From assembly GCA_046497075.1 (NCBI GenBank), contig JAWOGF010000044.1, positions 1 through 52,671 of the forward strand: a stretch of DNA of 52,671 nucleotides. Reading direction: 5' to 3'. The notes under the pieces were generated by a model. It saw only the letters and a list, made by a program, of their open reading frames with translations, was not told the origin of the DNA and did no database searches. Origin of the DNA: Saliniplasma sp046497075 (GTDB lineage Archaea > Thermoplasmatota > Thermoplasmata > Halarchaeoplasmatales > Halarchaeoplasmataceae). Shown piece by piece: positions 35,339 through 44,200 of this stretch (the stretch's first letter is position 1; every line of letters starts with the position of its first letter). Position numbers and translations under genes: made by a program.

Positions 35339-35812
35339 TCATAATTCTTTTCTCTTTTTCTCTAGGTATGTAGCGTACCCTCTTTCATTCCAAAAATCTA
35401 AAGCGGTTTGATTGACTGGGGATACTGTGAGGATTGCAAGATTGACCCCTCTATTTTTGATCCAACTCTCTGCGGCTCCAACTAGTGTACTTCCTATGCC
35501 TTTCCCTCTCTCCTCCTCCTTCACGAAAAGATCCAATATCAGTCCAATGTCTCTTTTCTTGAAAAATGGCGGTCTTTGTCGTAGTACAGTATTAACGAAT
35601 CCAACTATTTCTCCATCCTTTTCAGCAACAAAGGTTACCATCCCTTCCTTTTCCATACCCTCTTTTATGAAACTAGTCCAAGATATTTTAGGGTCATCAG
35701 AGAGTTCATAGCCTTCCATAATATCTTCGTGCATACTTGCAAGTTCGTACCACATGTCAGCTAGGTCGTTGATCTCATATTTTCTAACTTGTCGGATATT
35801 GAGCTTCATCAC
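35339..35812 (-). CDS. GNAT acetyltransferase
   Basis: A 157-residue single-domain GNAT. Motif A is 'LILDLFVKEEERGKGIGSTLV', followed by 'NLAILTVSPVNQTALDFWNERGYATYLEKKRKEL', a standard C-terminal part. It could be a protein or small-molecule N-acetyltransferase; not RimI by motif. It directly abuts the convergent thiL stop codon. It is divergent from EF-1alpha. Confidence 0.88.
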   Translation of the reverse strand: MMKLNIRQVRKYEINDLADMWYELASMHEDIMEGYELSDDPKISWTSFIKEGMEKEGMVTFVAEKDGEIVGFVNTVLRQRPPFFKKRDIGLILDLFVKEEERGKGIGSTLVGAAESWIKNRGVNLAILTVSPVNQTALDFWNERGYATYLEKKRKEL

Positions 35813-35870
35813 CCTACAAATACATATACCGCCCTATATATCTCTAATTGTAGGGTCTCTAAGGATAAAA

Positions 35871-35917
35871 CTATAAATATGGAAAGTCATTAGGGACAAA
35901 AAGATAGTTATTGGAGG
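35871..35917 (+). promoter_or_regulatory. Promoter and ribosome site of EF-1alpha
   Basis: CTATAAATA (35871-35879) is preceded by the BRE-like AAGGATAAAA. The ribosome site GGAGG (35913-35917) is 8 bases before ATG 35926. The transcript start would be near 35900. Confidence 0.65.
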
Positions 35918-35925
35918 CATAAGCA

Positions 35926-37203
35926 ATGGCAGAAAAACCACATCTAAATCTTGTATTCATAGGTCACGTGGACCACGGCAAGTCCACTTTAGTAGGTCGT
36001 ACTCTGTTTGAAACAGGGGCTATCAAGGAGCACGTGATCAACGAATACAAAAAGAAAGCGGAAGAGAAAGGAAAAGGAACCTTTGCGTTCGCATGGGAAA
36101 TGGATCAGTTGGAAGAAGAAAGGGAAAGAGGATTGACCATCGATGTCATGCATAAAAGGTTCGACACGGATAAGTACTATTTCACGATCATAGATGCACC
36201 GGGTCATAGAGATTTTGTTAAGAATATGATCACGGGTACCAGCCAAGCCGACGCTGCAGTACTTGTAGTTGCAGCACCTGAAGGTCCCATGGCACAGACA
36301 AGGGAGCACACATTCCTAGCTAGAACGCTGGGCGTTGATCAGTTGATAGTTGCAGTAAATAAGATGGATGCAACACAAGAACCTTTCAGCGAAAAGCGAT
36401 ACAACGAGGTCGAAGATGAAGTCACTAAACTTTTAAAATCTGTGGGTTACAGAAACGAGCAGTTCGAAGTTGTACCGATAAGTGCTTTGAAGGGACATAA
36501 CGTTACCCGCAGCAGCGATGACATCCCATGGTGGGATGGACAGACGTTCCTGCAAGCGATAAACAACATAAAAGCGCCGGAGAAACCGATGGACAAACCA
36601 CTCAGATTACCGATCCAGGATGTTTATTCTATAACCGGTATCGGAACAGTCCCAGTGGGTCGTGTTGAAACTGGTATCATGAACCCTGGGGATAAGATAC
36701 ATTTCATGCCAGCTAATGTTACTGGAGAAGTGAAATCGATCGAACAGCACCATGAAGAGATACCAAAAGCGGAACCTGGCGATAATGTCGGTTTCAATGT
36801 TCGTGGTGTAGGGAAGAACGACATCAGGAGAGGCGACGTTGCTGGTCCTGTCGATGACCCACCGACCGTTGTAGATACATTCGATGCTAGAATCATTGTT
36901 CTAGACCATCCAAGTGTGATAACACAGGGTTACACACCGGTGTTCCATGCACATACATCTCAGGTAGCATGTACATTCATAGAGATCAAACAGAAACTCA
37001 ATCCAAAGACAGGTGAAGTCGTCGAAGAGAATCCGGACTTCATCAAGAACGGGGATGCAGCAGTTGTAACTGTAAAGCCTACAAGGAATCTATCGCTTGA
37101 AAAGGTAGAGGACTTCCCAGAGATGGGTAGATTCGCTATCCGAGATATGGGTCAAACGGTGGCTGCTGGCCAGTGCATCGATATAGAAGAAAAGGAGATG
37201 TAA
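35926..37203 (+). CDS. tuf: Translation elongation factor 1-alpha
   Basis: A 425-residue aEF1A that brings aminoacyl-tRNA to the ribosome. G1 is 'GHVDHGKST' (13-21), G3 'DAPGH' (about 88-92), G4 'NKMD' (about 144-147), G5 'SALKG'. Domains 2 and 3 are complete, with 'SITGIGTVPVGRVETG' and 'FHAHTSQVACTF'. It is followed 47 bases later by S10, the common end of the archaeal str operon; fusA, rps7 and rps12 are not in the window. Confidence 0.98.
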   Translation: MAEKPHLNLVFIGHVDHGKSTLVGRTLFETGAIKEHVINEYKKKAEEKGKGTFAFAWEMDQLEEERERGLTIDVMHKRFDTDKYYFTIIDAPGHRDFVKNMITGTSQADAAVLVVAAPEGPMAQTREHTFLARTLGVDQLIVAVNKMDATQEPFSEKRYNEVEDEVTKLLKSVGYRNEQFEVVPISALKGHNVTRSSDDIPWWDGQTFLQAINNIKAPEKPMDKPLRLPIQDVYSITGIGTVPVGRVETGIMNPGDKIHFMPANVTGEVKSIEQHHEEIPKAEPGDNVGFNVRGVGKNDIRRGDVAGPVDDPPTVVDTFDARIIVLDHPSVITQGYTPVFHAHTSQVACTFIEIKQKLNPKTGEVVEENPDFIKNGDAAVVTVKPTRNLSLEKVEDFPEMGRFAIRDMGQTVAAGQCIDIEEKEM

Positions 37204-37250
37204 AAACCCATCTCCCCTTTCAAACCTTTTAATTTAAAGAGGAAGTTTTT

Positions 37251-37562
37251 ATGGCACAGAGAGCAAGGATATCTTTAAGCGGTACGGATACAAAAAAGGT
37301 AGAGGAGATCTGCGGTCAGATCAAGCAGATTTCTGAAAGAACAGGCGTGGAACTAAAAGGTCCCATACCACTCCCTACAAAAAAGTTGGTAGTTCCTGTA
37401 AGAAAAGCTCCTGATGGAGAAGGTTGTGAAACCTGGGAACGATGGGAGATGAGAGTCCATAAAAGGCTCATCGATATCGATGCCGATGAAAGGGCATTAA
37501 GGCAACTCATGCGTATCCAAGTACCTGACGAAGTACACATAGAGATCGTACTTCGAAATTAA
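37251..37562 (+). CDS. rps10: 30S ribosomal protein S10 (uS10)
   Basis: A 103-residue uS10 of the archaeal type: 'MAQRARISLSGTDTKKVEEICGQIKQISERTG', 'LKGPIPLPTKKLVVPVRK' and 'HKRLIDIDADERALRQLMRIQVPDEVHIEI'. A GAGG site lies upstream of the ATG. It follows EF-1alpha in the same operon. A T-rich run follows the stop codon (TTTTCTTCTT), a possible archaeal terminator. Confidence 0.97.
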   Translation: MAQRARISLSGTDTKKVEEICGQIKQISERTGVELKGPIPLPTKKLVVPVRKAPDGEGCETWERWEMRVHKRLIDIDADERALRQLMRIQVPDEVHIEIVLRN

Positions 37563-37670
37563 AACCCATTTTCTTCTTACTTAATGATATATCACCAGAT
37601 TAACGTCTTTAGAATCTGATAGTGTATGCCTTTGTGTATTCACTGGTATTCATTCGCAAAAGCTCATTCA

Positions 37671-37726
37671 CGGGCCCATAGATCTACAGGAATTTTCAAA
37701 GAAAATTCCTTCTATCTATGCACCCG
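37671..37726. repeat. Nested hairpin with truncated tRNA-Ala 5' copy
   Basis: This 56-base element folds as CGGG/CCCG, CATAGAT/ATCTATG and an inner perfect GGAATTTTC-AAA-GAAAATTCC stem. Its left arm (37672-37684) repeats exactly the first 13 bases of the tRNA-Ala gene at 37742 (GGGCCCATAGATC). The bases before both copies are also similar (GCTCATTCAC and GCTCACATTCGTTCGT). No second full tRNA can be formed. Confidence 0.7.
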
Positions 37727-37741
37727 CTCACATTCGTTCGT

Positions 37742-37815
37742 GGGCCCATAGATCAGTTCGGAAGATCGCGACCTTTGCAAGGTTGAGGCCGTGGGTTCAA
37801 ATCCCACTGGGTCCA
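37742..37815 (+). tRNA. tRNA-Ala (TGC)
   Basis: A 74-base cloverleaf. Acceptor GGGCCCA pairs with TGGGTCC, including the G3-U70 pair that marks alanine tRNAs. D-arm GATC-AGTTCGGAA-GATC. Anticodon arm CGACC-TTTGCAA-GGTTG with anticodon TGC. Variable AGGCC. T-arm GTGGG-TTCAAAT-CCCAC. Discriminator A; CCA is not encoded after it. No intron. It lies about 180 bases after S10 and is embedded in hairpin repeats on both sides. Confidence 0.96.
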
Positions 37816-37842
37816 CTTCGCTATTGCTCGTGTACCCAGTGG
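37804..37842. repeat. Inverted copy of tRNA 3' end
   Basis: CCACTGGGT (37804-37812, T-stem and acceptor of the tRNA) is matched by its perfect reverse complement ACCCAGTGG at 37834-37842. In a precursor it would compete with the tRNA fold. Two further perfect hairpins follow: GTGAGGA/TCCTCAC (37855-37874) and AATTTTC/GAAAATT (37882-37898). CCCACTGGGTC is then repeated at 37907-37917. Confidence 0.7.
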
Positions 37843-37910
37843 TATTTGAAAACTGTGAGGACTAAATTCCTCACGCTCGGTAATTTTCTTCGAAAATTCC
37901 CTCGTCCCAC

Positions 37911-38259
37911 TGGGTCTATAAAAAATGTTAACTTTTTATAGGCAGTTAGAAAGCGTGAGCTTTCTGACGGGTCCACTAATCTGTGATTAGTGGTAAGTTA
38001 GAATATGTTAATATTTCTACTAATAAATCCACTCTGTTCATTTATTCGTCTTGATCCTCGTTTTCACTGCGGATTCTGACGGGTCCATTATAAAATCTTT
38101 GATTTTTTATAGGTAGTTAGAAAATTTTAAATTTTCTGACGAGTCCACTATAAAATCCTTGAATTTTAATGGGTAGTTAGAATGTGTTAATATTTCGACT
38201 AATAAATTCACTTCGTTCATTTATTCGTCTTGATCCTCGCTGTCGCTGCGGATTCCGAC
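37911..38259. repeat. Alternating two-type hairpin array downstream of tRNA-Ala
   Basis: Four units in a row, each a type A hairpin followed by a type B hairpin. Type A opens with GGGTCCA or a variant (GGGTC at 37912, GGGTCCA at 37969 and 38081, GAGTCCA at 38141) and closes with TATAGG/TAGTGG/AATGGG. Type B opens GTTAGAA (37945, 37997, 38116, 38176) and closes TTCTGAC or TTCCGAC. The stem sequences differ from unit to unit yet mostly pair, e.g. CTATAAAAA/TTTTTATAG, CCACTAATC/GATTAGTGG, GTTAGAAAG/CTTTCTGAC. The second and fourth type B units are 84-base copies (37997-38080, 38176-38259), 9 differences apart, and contain three smaller hairpins. No open reading frame spans it. Confidence 0.75.
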
Positions 38260-38296
38260 AGATAACAGTACTGTACTTGTTCATGAGGCCTCTTTC

Positions 38297-38389
38297 TTGT
38301 TGACCATTGTAGGAATTGTAATATTGTTACTGGGTGTCATAATTGAGATCATTGCGATATTCGCTCCTGAAAAAGGAAGTAGCAGATGA
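38297..38389 (+). CDS. Possible 30-residue single-helix peptide or gene remnant
   Basis: A short frame from TTG 38297 gives one hydrophobic helix ('TIVGIVILLLGVIIEIIAIF') and a polar end 'APEKGSSR'. The frame stays open upstream to about 38234, into the hairpin array, but without a good start codon. It could be the C-terminal remnant of a membrane protein broken by the array, or a mini-protein. Weak evidence. Confidence 0.25.
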   Translation: MLTIVGIVILLLGVIIEIIAIFAPEKGSSR

Positions 38390-38539
38390 GAAAGAAAGAG
38401 GGGATAACTAGGATACCTAACTATATCTATAATTATAACTACAGAGAACTGACTTCTGATTTGGATAAAACGTTTTTCTGCTCTTCTTGGGAAATGTTTA
38501 TATATGTGTCCTGTAGCCTATTTTTGCTAAGTGAATTTC

Positions 38540-38710
38540 ATGGAAGAAGATATCTGTTCGATTGAAATACTAAAACAAAATGATATTCTAAAAGCCAAGG
38601 TCCAACTCGAAAGCGGAAGATATGAGGAATACGAGAATGAGAATGTGGAATATCTTCTAGAGATGGTATACGACGACATCCAGATGGAAGTTAGTGACGA
38701 TTATTGGTGA
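38540..38710 (+). CDS. Small acidic protein, 56 residues
   Basis: An open frame beginning 'MEEDICSIEILKQNDILKAK' and ending 'MEVSDDYW'; acidic, helical and without Cys pairs. Support comes from a strong promoter directly upstream: BRE-like GGGAAATG (38489-38496) and TTTATATATG (38497-38506), which would start transcription around 10-15 bases before the ATG. Not recognised. It lies between the hairpin array and the GGCT-fold gene. Confidence 0.6.
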   Translation: MEEDICSIEILKQNDILKAKVQLESGRYEEYENENVEYLLEMVYDDIQMEVSDDYW

Positions 38711-38882
38711 CACCAATATTTTTATCCCAACTCGCATAGATCGAAGACACGCCTTTCGTTTAAAGACGTTCTTTCTTCAACTATAATAAGGTCAAAAAAA
38801 CCAAATTTCTCTTAGGATACTGCGAAAATACTTTATTTTATAGATTCTTAACATCTTATTCAATCAGTTGAGAGGGATCAAG

Positions 38883-39383
38883 ATGTCAGGAGAGAAGGTC
38901 AAATATTTTGCATATGGGAGTAATATGAATTTAGAGCAGATGAAGGAGAGGGGAACTAAGGTTCATGACATACAGAAAGCGAAATTACCGGGATGGACGC
39001 TAGATTTCACTTACAAGTCTGTCACTAGGGAAGGGGGAGTACTTGACATAGTTCCAGGTGATGAAGACGATATGGTTCAAGGAGTTGTTTATTCCATCGA
39101 TAGGATAAGTTTAGAAAAATTGGATAGATTCGAAGGAAGAGAGATCAAAGATGGAAGAGAGGTTGGGGCCTATAGAAGACAATTCATTCCAGTGAGACTC
39201 GATGAGGACTGTAAAACTGTGCTTACCTATGTTGTTAATCGAATACCCGAGTATAAAAAGGACACACATTTTCCTCCATCAGATGACTACATGGATACTG
39301 TAATAAGAGGAGCAAGAGAACATGGTTTGGATGAAGATTATATTGATATGTTAGAAAGTTTACGTGCTTCAGAAAGAGAATAG
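38883..39383 (+). CDS. Gamma-glutamylcyclotransferase-fold (AIG2-like) protein
   Basis: A 166-residue GGCT-like protein. The substrate loop is 'YFAYGSNMNLEQMKERG' (YGSN at 11-14) and the likely catalytic Glu84 is in 'LDRFEG'. I chose ATG 38883 because GAGGGATC (38871-38878) is a good ribosome site; TTG 38868 would lie before it. Members act on gamma-glutamyl amines or peptides; the exact substrate cannot be told. Confidence 0.88.
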   Translation: MSGEKVKYFAYGSNMNLEQMKERGTKVHDIQKAKLPGWTLDFTYKSVTREGGVLDIVPGDEDDMVQGVVYSIDRISLEKLDRFEGREIKDGREVGAYRRQFIPVRLDEDCKTVLTYVVNRIPEYKKDTHFPPSDDYMDTVIRGAREHGLDEDYIDMLESLRASERE

Positions 39384-39453
39384 TAAATTTGTACTCGACG
39401 TATAATATAAATATGCTTTTTTTAGCACAATTTATTTATTCAGTTGATTATTT

Positions 39454-40506
39454 GTGATATCTGTGAAGACCATGCTCGATGACGTTGAGGAGTTAAAAAA
39501 GATAGACAGTCAAGATATGCTGGGTACTTTAGAAGAGTTTCCAGAACAGATAGAGAAGGTTGTAGAAGATTTGGATATAAATCTGCTTCCCTTCCAGCCC
39601 TACGAGATCGTAGTTACTGGGATGGGAGGTTCTGCTATTGTCGGAGATATATTGAAGAGTTTTTTAGCTAACAGGATTACTATCCCGATACATGTTAACA
39701 AAGATTACACTATCCCTTCTTTCGTTAACGAGAACACTCTGGTATTCGTTGTATCTTATTCGGGGAATACTGAAGAAACGCTGAGTGCAGCAAGGAACGC
39801 TCTGAAGGAAGGTGCTAAAGTCATAGGTATCAGTTCTGATGGTGAATTAGAAAAATTATGCGAAGAGAAGGGTGTGGTCTTCATACAGGCTCCAAAGGAT
39901 TATCATCCCAGGGAGGCTATAGCTTTTCTCTTCATTCCCGTATTGAAAATATTGACAGAGATGCTCGTCTATGATTCTGACGTTGCTATCATAGACACTG
40001 TAGAGGAACTGAAAAAGTTGAGGGACAGGATCAAGTGTGGTATTCGTACGGATGAAAATCCAGCTAAGAAGATAGCAAAAAGGATCAAAGGGAAGATTCC
40101 GGTAATATACGGACATTCCATATATAACGCAGTCGCCAATAGATGGCATACCCAGTTTAACGAGAATGCGGAGGTATTGGCGTGGTACGGTGCCTTTCCA
40201 GAGATGAATCATAACGAGATAGTCGGTTGGAAAGGTGATAACAAAACGGAAGATTTTATACCTATACTTTTGAGACATAAAGGGGAGGACGAAAGTATTG
40301 ATCGAAGGATAGGGTTGACCAAGGACTTGGTATTCGAAGAGAAATGCGACGATATCATTGAACTGTATGCTGAGGGTGAGACCCAGCTAGCTAGGATACT
40401 TTACCTGATCTATTTCGGAGATTATATCAGTATATATTTGGCACTGTTATACGGTAGAGATCCCTCACCGGTAAAAATAATCGATGAGCTAAAAGAAAGA
40501 CTTTGA
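39454..40506 (+). CDS. Bifunctional phosphoglucose/phosphomannose isomerase
   Basis: A 350-residue SIS-domain enzyme of the archaeal PGI/PMI group, which interconverts fructose 6-phosphate with glucose 6- or mannose 6-phosphate. 'VVTGMGGSAIVGD' and 'VVSYSGNTEETLSAARNA' are the phosphate-binding parts of the first SIS domain. 'AVANRWHTQFNENAEV' and 'FPEMNHNEIVGW' hold the catalytic Glu and His. The start is uncertain: GTG 39454, GTG 39463 or ATG 39472; TTTATTTATT about 20-25 nt upstream suits the first or second as leaderless. Confidence 0.93.
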   Translation: MISVKTMLDDVEELKKIDSQDMLGTLEEFPEQIEKVVEDLDINLLPFQPYEIVVTGMGGSAIVGDILKSFLANRITIPIHVNKDYTIPSFVNENTLVFVVSYSGNTEETLSAARNALKEGAKVIGISSDGELEKLCEEKGVVFIQAPKDYHPREAIAFLFIPVLKILTEMLVYDSDVAIIDTVEELKKLRDRIKCGIRTDENPAKKIAKRIKGKIPVIYGHSIYNAVANRWHTQFNENAEVLAWYGAFPEMNHNEIVGWKGDNKTEDFIPILLRHKGEDESIDRRIGLTKDLVFEEKCDDIIELYAEGETQLARILYLIYFGDYISIYLALLYGRDPSPVKIIDELKERL

Positions 40507-40509
40507 AAG

Positions 40510-40986
40510 TCACTTGTACATACCGTCTCCAACGTGATGGAGGCTCTTAACGACCTTCCCGTCATCTGATTCTATCATGGTCGTACCATCTGTCATAGCT
40601 CTACCTACGGCTAATGGTTTTTTATGCTCGACATCTCTCACCCAGACCAGATCTCCCTCTTGAATGTTCTTATCAGCATCTACGATACCCGGTGCCATAA
40701 TGTCAGCCCCGTTGTAAACAAATCTGACGGCACCCATATCCACGGTTACGAAAGAGCGGTAAGCATCGATCTTCAACAGACCATCTATCGTTGGGAATAC
40801 CTCGTCATCGAAGAAAACTGCCACTGGTTTCTTATCCATCAATAAAACTTTACCATTCGGTGAATCAGCTATATCTACCTGACTCTTTGGGTTGAATGGA
40901 GAGTCACCTAGGTACTCGTTCAATCGCTGAGAATATTCATCGAGCTTTTTCTTCTTTAAACGGTGTTGGTTCTTGTAAGCCATCAT
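40510..40986 (-). CDS. PUA-domain RNA-binding protein (MCT-1/Tma20-like)
   Basis: A 158-residue protein with an N-terminal pre-PUA domain (DUF1947 type, residues 1-75) and a C-terminal PUA domain (about 78-155: 'FVTVDMGAVRFVYNGADIMAPGIVDADKNIQEGDLVWV', 'KPLAVGRAM'). Its eukaryotic relatives MCT-1 and Tma20 act in translation initiation and ribosome recycling. The archaeal role is unproven. It is convergent with PGI/PMI. Confidence 0.9.
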   Translation of the reverse strand: MMAYKNQHRLKKKKLDEYSQRLNEYLGDSPFNPKSQVDIADSPNGKVLLMDKKPVAVFFDDEVFPTIDGLLKIDAYRSFVTVDMGAVRFVYNGADIMAPGIVDADKNIQEGDLVWVRDVEHKKPLAVGRAMTDGTTMIESDDGKVVKSLHHVGDGMYK

Positions 40987-41206
40987 CGGTTGAATAAATT
41001 GTGAGATATTTATCCTTTGGGAAAGGAAGTCTTAAATCAAAAACCGATACATGATCGAGTACGATACTCTGTCCAATAAATGAAGCTGAAGTGAGTCAGC
41101 ATACAAATGACGAGTCTACATGTGGCACCTAGGATTATATATCGTAGAAAGACCTATCCATATAGATGCTGGCTTTAACCTTTAGAAAATGTGTTGAGGT
41201 GTACCT

Positions 41207-44200
41207 ATGAAAGTTATATCCATATCGATGTGTATTTTTACTGTTTTGATATTATGTACTGCTCCTTCATTTTCATATTATGCGAACGGATCATCAGAAG
41301 AGGAAATTTTATTAGTCAATCATGAGGGTGATTTATCATCTATAACAGATTTCGATGTACTAGACGTTTATGGACGTTATGCGGTGATCGAAGTTGATGA
41401 AGAGAGTTCTTTACAGGGGTTATCGGTTTATGAAAATCCATCGGAAAATAAAATAAATCTCAATAGTTATGAGGTAGACCTTGAAGATCTACCATCTAGA
41501 GATCCTACTGATAATAAGGGTCTGTACTTGATAAACACATTAGGGCCGGTTAACCCTGAATGGAGGACGAAACTCGAGGGTTTAGATATCGAAGTGGTTG
41601 ACTATGTACCAGATCATACATACAAGGTTTGGATGGAACATCAGTTATCTGATAGGGTTGATCAATTATTTTTTGTCGATCGTGTAAGTACTTATCCTCA
41701 GGAGTACAAGATCGCACCGGATATAAAGACCGGTAGGCTATCTATAGATGTTGTCGAGGGGAGTTTAGAAAGGGTAGTAAGACAGGTTAGACATTTAAAT
41801 GGAGTTACGAATCTACATATTTTACACGATACTAACCGAATCATGATCCATGCCAAAGATATGAAAGTGATGAACAGGATAGCCCAATTGGAAGAAGTTA
41901 TTTTTATATCGCCCTGGTTAGAACGAGAGTTATCAAGTGAGCTTGAGTCACAGCTCATCGGTGGTTATTGGAATTCTAGTGATCCGTCAGAACCATATCG
42001 CGAATATGGGGATCATGGGGCGTTCGTCAATCAGCTTGGATATTCTGGAGAAGGTGTTGTTTCAGGTCTTGCGGATACCGGTTTAGGCGACGGAAGTCTT
42101 GGAGATGCAGGGCATTCTGATTTCACAGGACGCGTTTTGGGTGGTCATTCCTTCTCTAACGACAAGAATTGGTCGGATGGTAACGGACATGGTACACACT
42201 GTGCAGGCTCTATGGCAGGAGACACATACGGAGGGACAGGGACCGAGTACGCCGGCCATGGTCCTTATTATGTATCTCAAGGGTTGGCTTATGGTTCGAA
42301 TCTGTATGGCCAGAAAGTTTTCACAGATGGTGGTTCTTGGATAGGGCCTTCTCAAGATTATGATATACCTAGGGATGCTAAGGTTCATGGTGATGTCTAC
42401 GTTCATTCTAACTCGTGGGGTTACGGATACAGCGGTGTATATTACTCGTCCGATTCAGACTACGATAGGGCAGTAAGGGATTCAGATCCTTTTGGATGGG
42501 AGAATGATGGTATGGTAATCACTGCTGCTGCGGGGAACGCTGGAGAAGACGCAGCTGGGGAACGAGATGAGACATCTATCGGTAGTCCAGGTAATGCAAA
42601 GAATGTGATCACCGTTGGAGCCTCCGGCACTTATATGCCAGATTCAACACAATTTGGGGGTAGTATCGATTCAGTAGAACCTTATAATGTCACGTCTTGG
42701 AGTTCAAAGGGATGGACCGAGGATAATAGAGTAAAGCCTGATGTAGTAGCCCCTGGTAGATCAGTGTTATCTACAAGTTCCCCTATGACAGATACAGATG
42801 ATGGCAATATCTATACAGAAGACGATAGGTATGAATGGATGTCTGGCACGTCCATGGCAACACCTGCTGTAACTGGGGCCGCAGCCGTGGTGGTGGAATG
42901 GTATGAGGACACATATGGTGAACGTCCATCGCCGGCTATGGTGAAAGCGCTATTGATAAATTCCGCTAGACCTCTTTTGAATGACCTTAATAGTGACGGA
43001 GAGATAGATTATATCCCTAACAAAGATGAGGGATGGGGGATGGTCGATGCGGGTTCACTGTTGAGTAGAGAGGAATCATCTTTCATCGAGGACCAATCCA
43101 ATACATTAACCACTGGTGAAGTCAAGGAATACGATTTAGAGTTCGATAGTGAAGATGAACCATTAAAATTCACTCTTGTATGGACAGATAGATATGGGCA
43201 GGCCTACGACAATCCATCCCTAAAAAATGATCTAGACCTAGAGATCGTTTCACCTTCTGGTATGGTATATAAGGGGAACTCATTCCAACAGGGATGGACA
43301 CCACCTGATACAGGGGCCAACACCGATTTCGATCGCAATGATGATGGAAGTGATGATGTAAATACAGTTGAGAACATATTCATACCGGCGGATGGACTCG
43401 AATCGGGTGCCTATACTGTCAGGGTCATCGGTAATAACATCCCTGAGGACGCTCTCAATATAGGTTCTCCTATGCAGGACTTCGCCTTGGTTACACATAA
43501 CGCGGTGTTCGGTTCAAATGGAACGGTTCAGTTAGATAAAGAGGAATATAACAAGGAAGATACTGTTAATATTCTTGTGAACGATAAAGATCTCATGGGC
43601 TTATCAGAGGTCGATGTTTTGGTAAAGAGCGATACCCAACTGGAAGGTAAGATGATGACCCTTCATCCAGATGTAGAGGACTGGAGATTTACCGGTTCTA
43701 TAGAACTTTCTTCGAGTGAAGGATTGGACGTATCCCACGGAGACCTGATAACCGTGGTTTATGACGACGGTGGTGTAGAAAAAGAGGCAACTGCAGTAGT
43801 AGATGGAATGGATCCAGAGGTCATGACAGTAGAAGTGGACTCAGGGTCTGCCGTTCGTATCACATGGGAGACAGACGAACCTTCATGGGGGAAAGTGGTT
43901 TACGGTCAGTCAGAAAATGCTTTTTGTCCGGATCTGTCTACACAGCATGAAGTATTGATCGACGGTCTTACACCTGGATTAAGTTATGAATATTATATAA
44001 TTAGTCAGGATACAGCAGGAAACCAGGCTAGAAAACCTTCCGAGGGAAAACATTCCTTTGTTGTAGATGAAATCGATGATGTAGAGGCGGGAAACTTAGG
44101 TTGGCAGAACGATTCGAATTGGGATATTGATGAAGGAGATAGTTATTCTGGCGAATTCCATTGGGATTGTGGTGATGGGGACTATGGTACTTCCTGGGAC

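Noticed and set aside
37672..37741. Second tRNA gene upstream of tRNA-Ala
   Set aside because: Only the first 13 bases match; no D-arm, anticodon arm or T-arm can be formed after them.
37671..38259. CRISPR-like array
   Set aside because: The repeats are themselves palindromes of varying sequence and the intervals are not of constant length with unique spacers. No cas gene is in the window.
37671..38259. Replication origin
   Set aside because: Hairpin-rich, but no orc1/cdc6 gene is present and no repeated origin-recognition-box pattern was recognised.
41081..41125. C/D-box sRNA candidate
   Set aside because: ATGA- and CTGA-like pieces occur, but no proper C box (RTGATGA) with paired D box at usual spacing could be placed.
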